Positions 62,241-64,000 of a stretch of 64,000 nt of DNA are shown here, piece by piece. A model generated the notes under the pieces. It was not told the DNA's origin. It ran no database searches and saw only the letters and a program-made list of their open reading frames with translations. The stretch comes from Blastococcus mobilis (lineage in GTDB: Bacteria; Actinomycetota; Actinomycetes; Mycobacteriales; Geodermatophilaceae), in NCBI RefSeq assembly GCF_900188025.1, contig NZ_FZNO01000012.1:94390-158389 (forward strand), written 5' to 3'. Both the position numbers and the translations under genes were made by a program. The first letter of the stretch is position 1, and every line of letters starts with the position of its first letter.

Positions 62241-62571
62241 CGCCGCCGGGGGCTGACGTTCGGGGTGCTCAGCGTCGTCGCGCCGCCCGGCGGTCGCGAA
62301 CGCGTACGGGGTGCGGGTGACGCCGGCGGGACCGCGGCGGCTGTTCGGCAGCGGGGCGGCGGTGATCTCTGCCCTGGCGCTGACCGCGCGCGCAGGCGAG
62401 GAGGTCGACCGGGGACTGGCCGCGGTGGCGGCGATGAACCTGCTCGACTCGGCGACCGCGCTGCTGGCCGCGCGCGGGGCGGGGCGGAGGACGACGATGC
62501 GGGCTCTCGCGAGCTCACTGGCTTACGGAGGGGCGGCGCTGGCGGTCCGGTCGTTGAAGGGCTGTCGCTCG
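62241..62571. other. Remnant region without a supported gene
   Basis: A plus-strand frame (GPRRLFGSGAAVISALALTARAGEEVD, MNLLDSATALLAAR) has coding bias and helical membrane-like character, but runs without a stop into the antisense of ABM paralogue 5. It is probably the tail of a decayed gene. Confidence 0.35.
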
Positions 62572-63195
62572 TCAGACGGTCTCGGGGACCCGCAGATGGG
62601 CGAGGGCGAGGTCCATCTCGGCGACGTCGACGATCTTGGCGCCCATGGCCTGCGAGAACTGCTCGCGCAGGGACCGGGCGTGCTTGCGCATCAGCGCCGC
62701 GGCCTCGCGGCTCTCGAAGCTGGTGACGCTGACGGTCCGGGCGTTGCGCCGGTCGACGAGCATGCTGACGCTGCAGAAGCCGGGCAGCTCCTGCAGCTTG
62801 GGCATCAGGTTGCTCCGGTAGGCGTCGAGCAGGTCGTCGATGTGGGTGGGGGAGATGCGCGCCCAGGTCACCTGCGCGCCAGCCCCGTCCCCGGCCGGGT
62901 GGTCGCGGTGGAGGACCGCGATCTCCCACTCGAGGACGTCGGCGTGCTCGCCACCGAGGGTGTGCAGCAGGCGGTGCCGGACGGTGCGCGCCTCCTCGGA
63001 GGACGCGCGCATGGCCTGCTCGTCGGTCCAGGCGGTGGCGACGATGCAGCGGCCGCTCTCGCGGTCGGTGAGCATGGAGAGACCGACGCAGCCTTCGGAC
63101 TCCCCGATGGACGGCAGCACCTCGTCGCGGACGTAGGCGATGCCGGCGTCGAGGTTGTTTGCGTTGCCGCGGATGCTCGTTGACCGTGCGTGCAT
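62572..63195 (-). CDS. Tandem ABM-like domain protein, paralogue 5
   Basis: A 207-residue copy: MHARSTS start (His for Tyr), LPSIGESEGCVGLSMLTDRESGR, MPKLQELPGFCSVSMLVDRRNAR, end LAHLRVPETV. The half-2 tyrosine region and ESREAAALMRKHARSLREQF diverge, and CC is lost in GAGAQVTW. ATG 63195 has GGAGG upstream. The leader hairpin is at 63213-63235. Confidence 0.8.
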   Translation of the reverse strand: MHARSTSIRGNANNLDAGIAYVRDEVLPSIGESEGCVGLSMLTDRESGRCIVATAWTDEQAMRASSEEARTVRHRLLHTLGGEHADVLEWEIAVLHRDHPAGDGAGAQVTWARISPTHIDDLLDAYRSNLMPKLQELPGFCSVSMLVDRRNARTVSVTSFESREAAALMRKHARSLREQFSQAMGAKIVDVAEMDLALAHLRVPETV

Positions 63196-63212
63196 ACCGC
63201 ACCTCCGGTTCG

Positions 63213-63235
63213 GGCGTCGCCCTGCCGGCATCGCC
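63213..63235 (-). promoter_or_regulatory. Conserved leader hairpin of ABM paralogue 5
   Basis: On the minus strand GGCGATGCC pairs with GGCGACGCC (one A-A mismatch and one U-G pair) around loop GGCAG, ending 17 nt before the ATG. It is the most diverged of the five, like its gene. Confidence 0.45.
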
Positions 63236-63275
63236 TCGCGGCTCAGCCTCTCGACCATCGACTCGCGAGGCAACT

Positions 63276-63359
63276 GGGCTCGTGGCCGGATCCGGTGAGG
63301 TACTGCCCGAGGTGGACGGCGGCGTCGCGATCGTGACGCTGAACGTCCCGGACCGGCGC
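63276..63359 (+). pseudogene. Truncated copy of the enoyl-CoA hydratase 5' end
   Basis: A duplicate of 58891-58974, including the start GTG and the first ~26 codons (VAGSGEVLPEVDGGVAIVTLNVPDRR), cut off after GGCGC. What follows (63360-63435) is unrelated. It marks a past duplication or insertion. Confidence 0.75.
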
Positions 63360-63435
63360 CTTCAGACACCCATCACCGCGCCCGGAGGTCCTCCTCCGCG
63401 TCCGGCGTCAACAACGTCCGTGGGCACTACATCTG

Positions 63436-63883
63436 GTGCGTGCGGCTTCTGATCTCCAATCGCGTCTGCTCATCCTTGAGCGGGACCTCTTGGCTTCTGG
63501 AGCGACGAATTGCGACTACATCGAGAAGAGCACGGTGCGGCTCCTCGGTCAGTACTTCGGCTGGGTCGAAATCCTGCGGGGCGCGAGGCCCATTCCTCGC
63601 CCTTCTCACAGCTGATGACCGCGCCAAGGCGCAGCGGCTGCTCGGGCGCATCGCTCGCGCCTACTCCTCCGACAGCTTGGGCGGCGGCGCCGAGCTACAG
63701 ATCCAGAGGTCGGAGCAGACGGCGCTCGGTGAAGTGATGGTCATCCGGGGAAGGGACGCCGCGGGAGGACCGCGGTCGGACTGTCTCGGCTATGCAGCTT
63801 CCTCAGACGCAGTGAGGTTTTCTCACCAGGTTCAGCGGGCTGAATTGCATCGCCGCTGGTCGGAGCGCGGGTTCCAGATGTAG
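63436..63883 (+). pseudogene. Hypothetical protein, one-base frameshift, perhaps truncated at its start
   Basis: Frame 1 gives ASDLQSRLLILERDLLASGATNCDYIEKSTVRLLGQYFGWVEILRG. Frame 2, after about 63,590, gives ADDRAKAQRLLGRIARAYSSD and QIQRSEQTALGEVMVI, ending at TAG 63883. Base composition is lower in GC3 than its neighbours, so it may be acquired. I recognise the order (membrane-adjacent dimer domain then a RxxxE region) only vaguely. Confidence 0.55.
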
Positions 63884-63887
63884 GCGC

Positions 63888-63944
63888 GGGCTCTCGGGGT
63901 CAAGATCGTCTCGCCAAAGCCGATCTCCTCTTCCCCGGGAGCCC
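63888..63944. repeat. Inverted repeat next to a possible insertion sequence
   Basis: GGGCTCTCGGGG (63888-63899) and CCCCGGGAGCCC (63933-63944) match in 11 of 12 positions. It lies just before ATG 63948 and could be a terminal repeat of an insertion sequence or an attenuator. Confidence 0.4.
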
Positions 63945-63947
63945 GCT

Positions 63948-64000
63948 ATGTCTCATCGTGCCAGCCTGGACGTGTCCGCACCGGTCCTGAAGGCGGTGAC
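63948..64000 (+). CDS. Start of an unidentified gene, possibly a transposase (partial)
   Basis: ATG 63948 begins MSHRASLDVSAPVLKAV and runs to the right edge. Short N termini of this kind occur in insertion-sequence transposases, and the inverted repeat upstream supports that, but 17 residues cannot settle it. Confidence 0.3.
   Translation, partial: MSHRASLDVSAPVLKAV

Noticed and set aside
62311..63183. A 290-residue plus-strand protein
   Set aside because: Two thirds of the frame is antisense to ABM paralogue 5; only the first ~85 codons have independent coding character.
1..64000. tRNA, rRNA genes and CRISPR arrays
   Set aside because: No cloverleaf with a T-loop signature, rRNA segment or regularly spaced repeat was seen; in particular selC is not in this window.

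Overview
The window is 64 kb of very GC-rich (about 70-75%), densely coding DNA with GTG starts, 4-bp ATGA/GTGA gene overlaps and strong G/C at third codon positions. This indicates a high-GC actinobacterium. Gene content (mycobacterial-type TetR/acyl-CoA genes, DUF4916, TIGR03086, five copies of a tandem-ABM protein) and above all an in-frame UAG at the selenocysteine position of a UGSC selenoprotein point to the Geodermatophilaceae (Geodermatophilus/Blastococcus group), where UAG-encoded selenocysteine has been reported. The species is inferred, not proven.

Layout. 0-12.5 kb is catabolic: an isopropylmalate-dehydrogenase/Ldh2 fusion, an MFS transporter, an RraA-type aldolase and an NAD-dependent oxidoreductase run rightward. 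A second MFS, a D-2-hydroxyacid dehydrogenase and an LhgO-type L-2-hydroxyacid oxidase run leftward. A DapA-type lyase, two fumarylacetoacetate-hydrolase proteins and an SDR then run rightward. 12.7-20.1 kb holds a TetR gene divergent, across a perfect 24-bp palindrome, from an acyl-CoA ligase, an enoyl-CoA hydratase, a TrxR-UGSC selenoprotein interrupted by UAG and followed by a SECIS-like hairpin, and two paralogous proteins of unknown function. 20-37.6 kb is mixed housekeeping and accessory: PHA depolymerase, AlaX, lipoproteins, a GST-like reductase, a small regulator operon, a zinc-ribbon protein, DUF4407 and DUF4916 proteins.

37.8-58 kb looks like a defence island: a complete four-gene Wadjet type I set (jetABCD, with apparent frameshifts in jetA and jetC), Fic, VapBC plus a vapC remnant, a PD-(D/E)XK protein coupled to a GIY-YIG protein, a frameshifted nuclease, a DUF2075 nuclease-helicase, an EVE-HNH endonuclease and a broken RecB-like nuclease, with a GGDEF-EAL protein among them. 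58-64 kb is partly decayed: a frameshifted enoyl-CoA hydratase and an 84-bp copy of its 5' end, an intact ABC1 kinase, an alpha/beta-hydrolase pseudogene, and probably the start of an insertion sequence at the right edge.

Two themes cross the window. First, five paralogues of a ~206-residue protein with two ABM-like halves lie between 20 and 63 kb, all on the minus strand, and each is preceded by the same small hairpin about 20 nt before its start codon. Second, about eleven genes show one-base frameshifts, mostly in G/C runs. This may mean indel errors in the sequence as much as real gene decay, so frameshifted genes are described with both readings.
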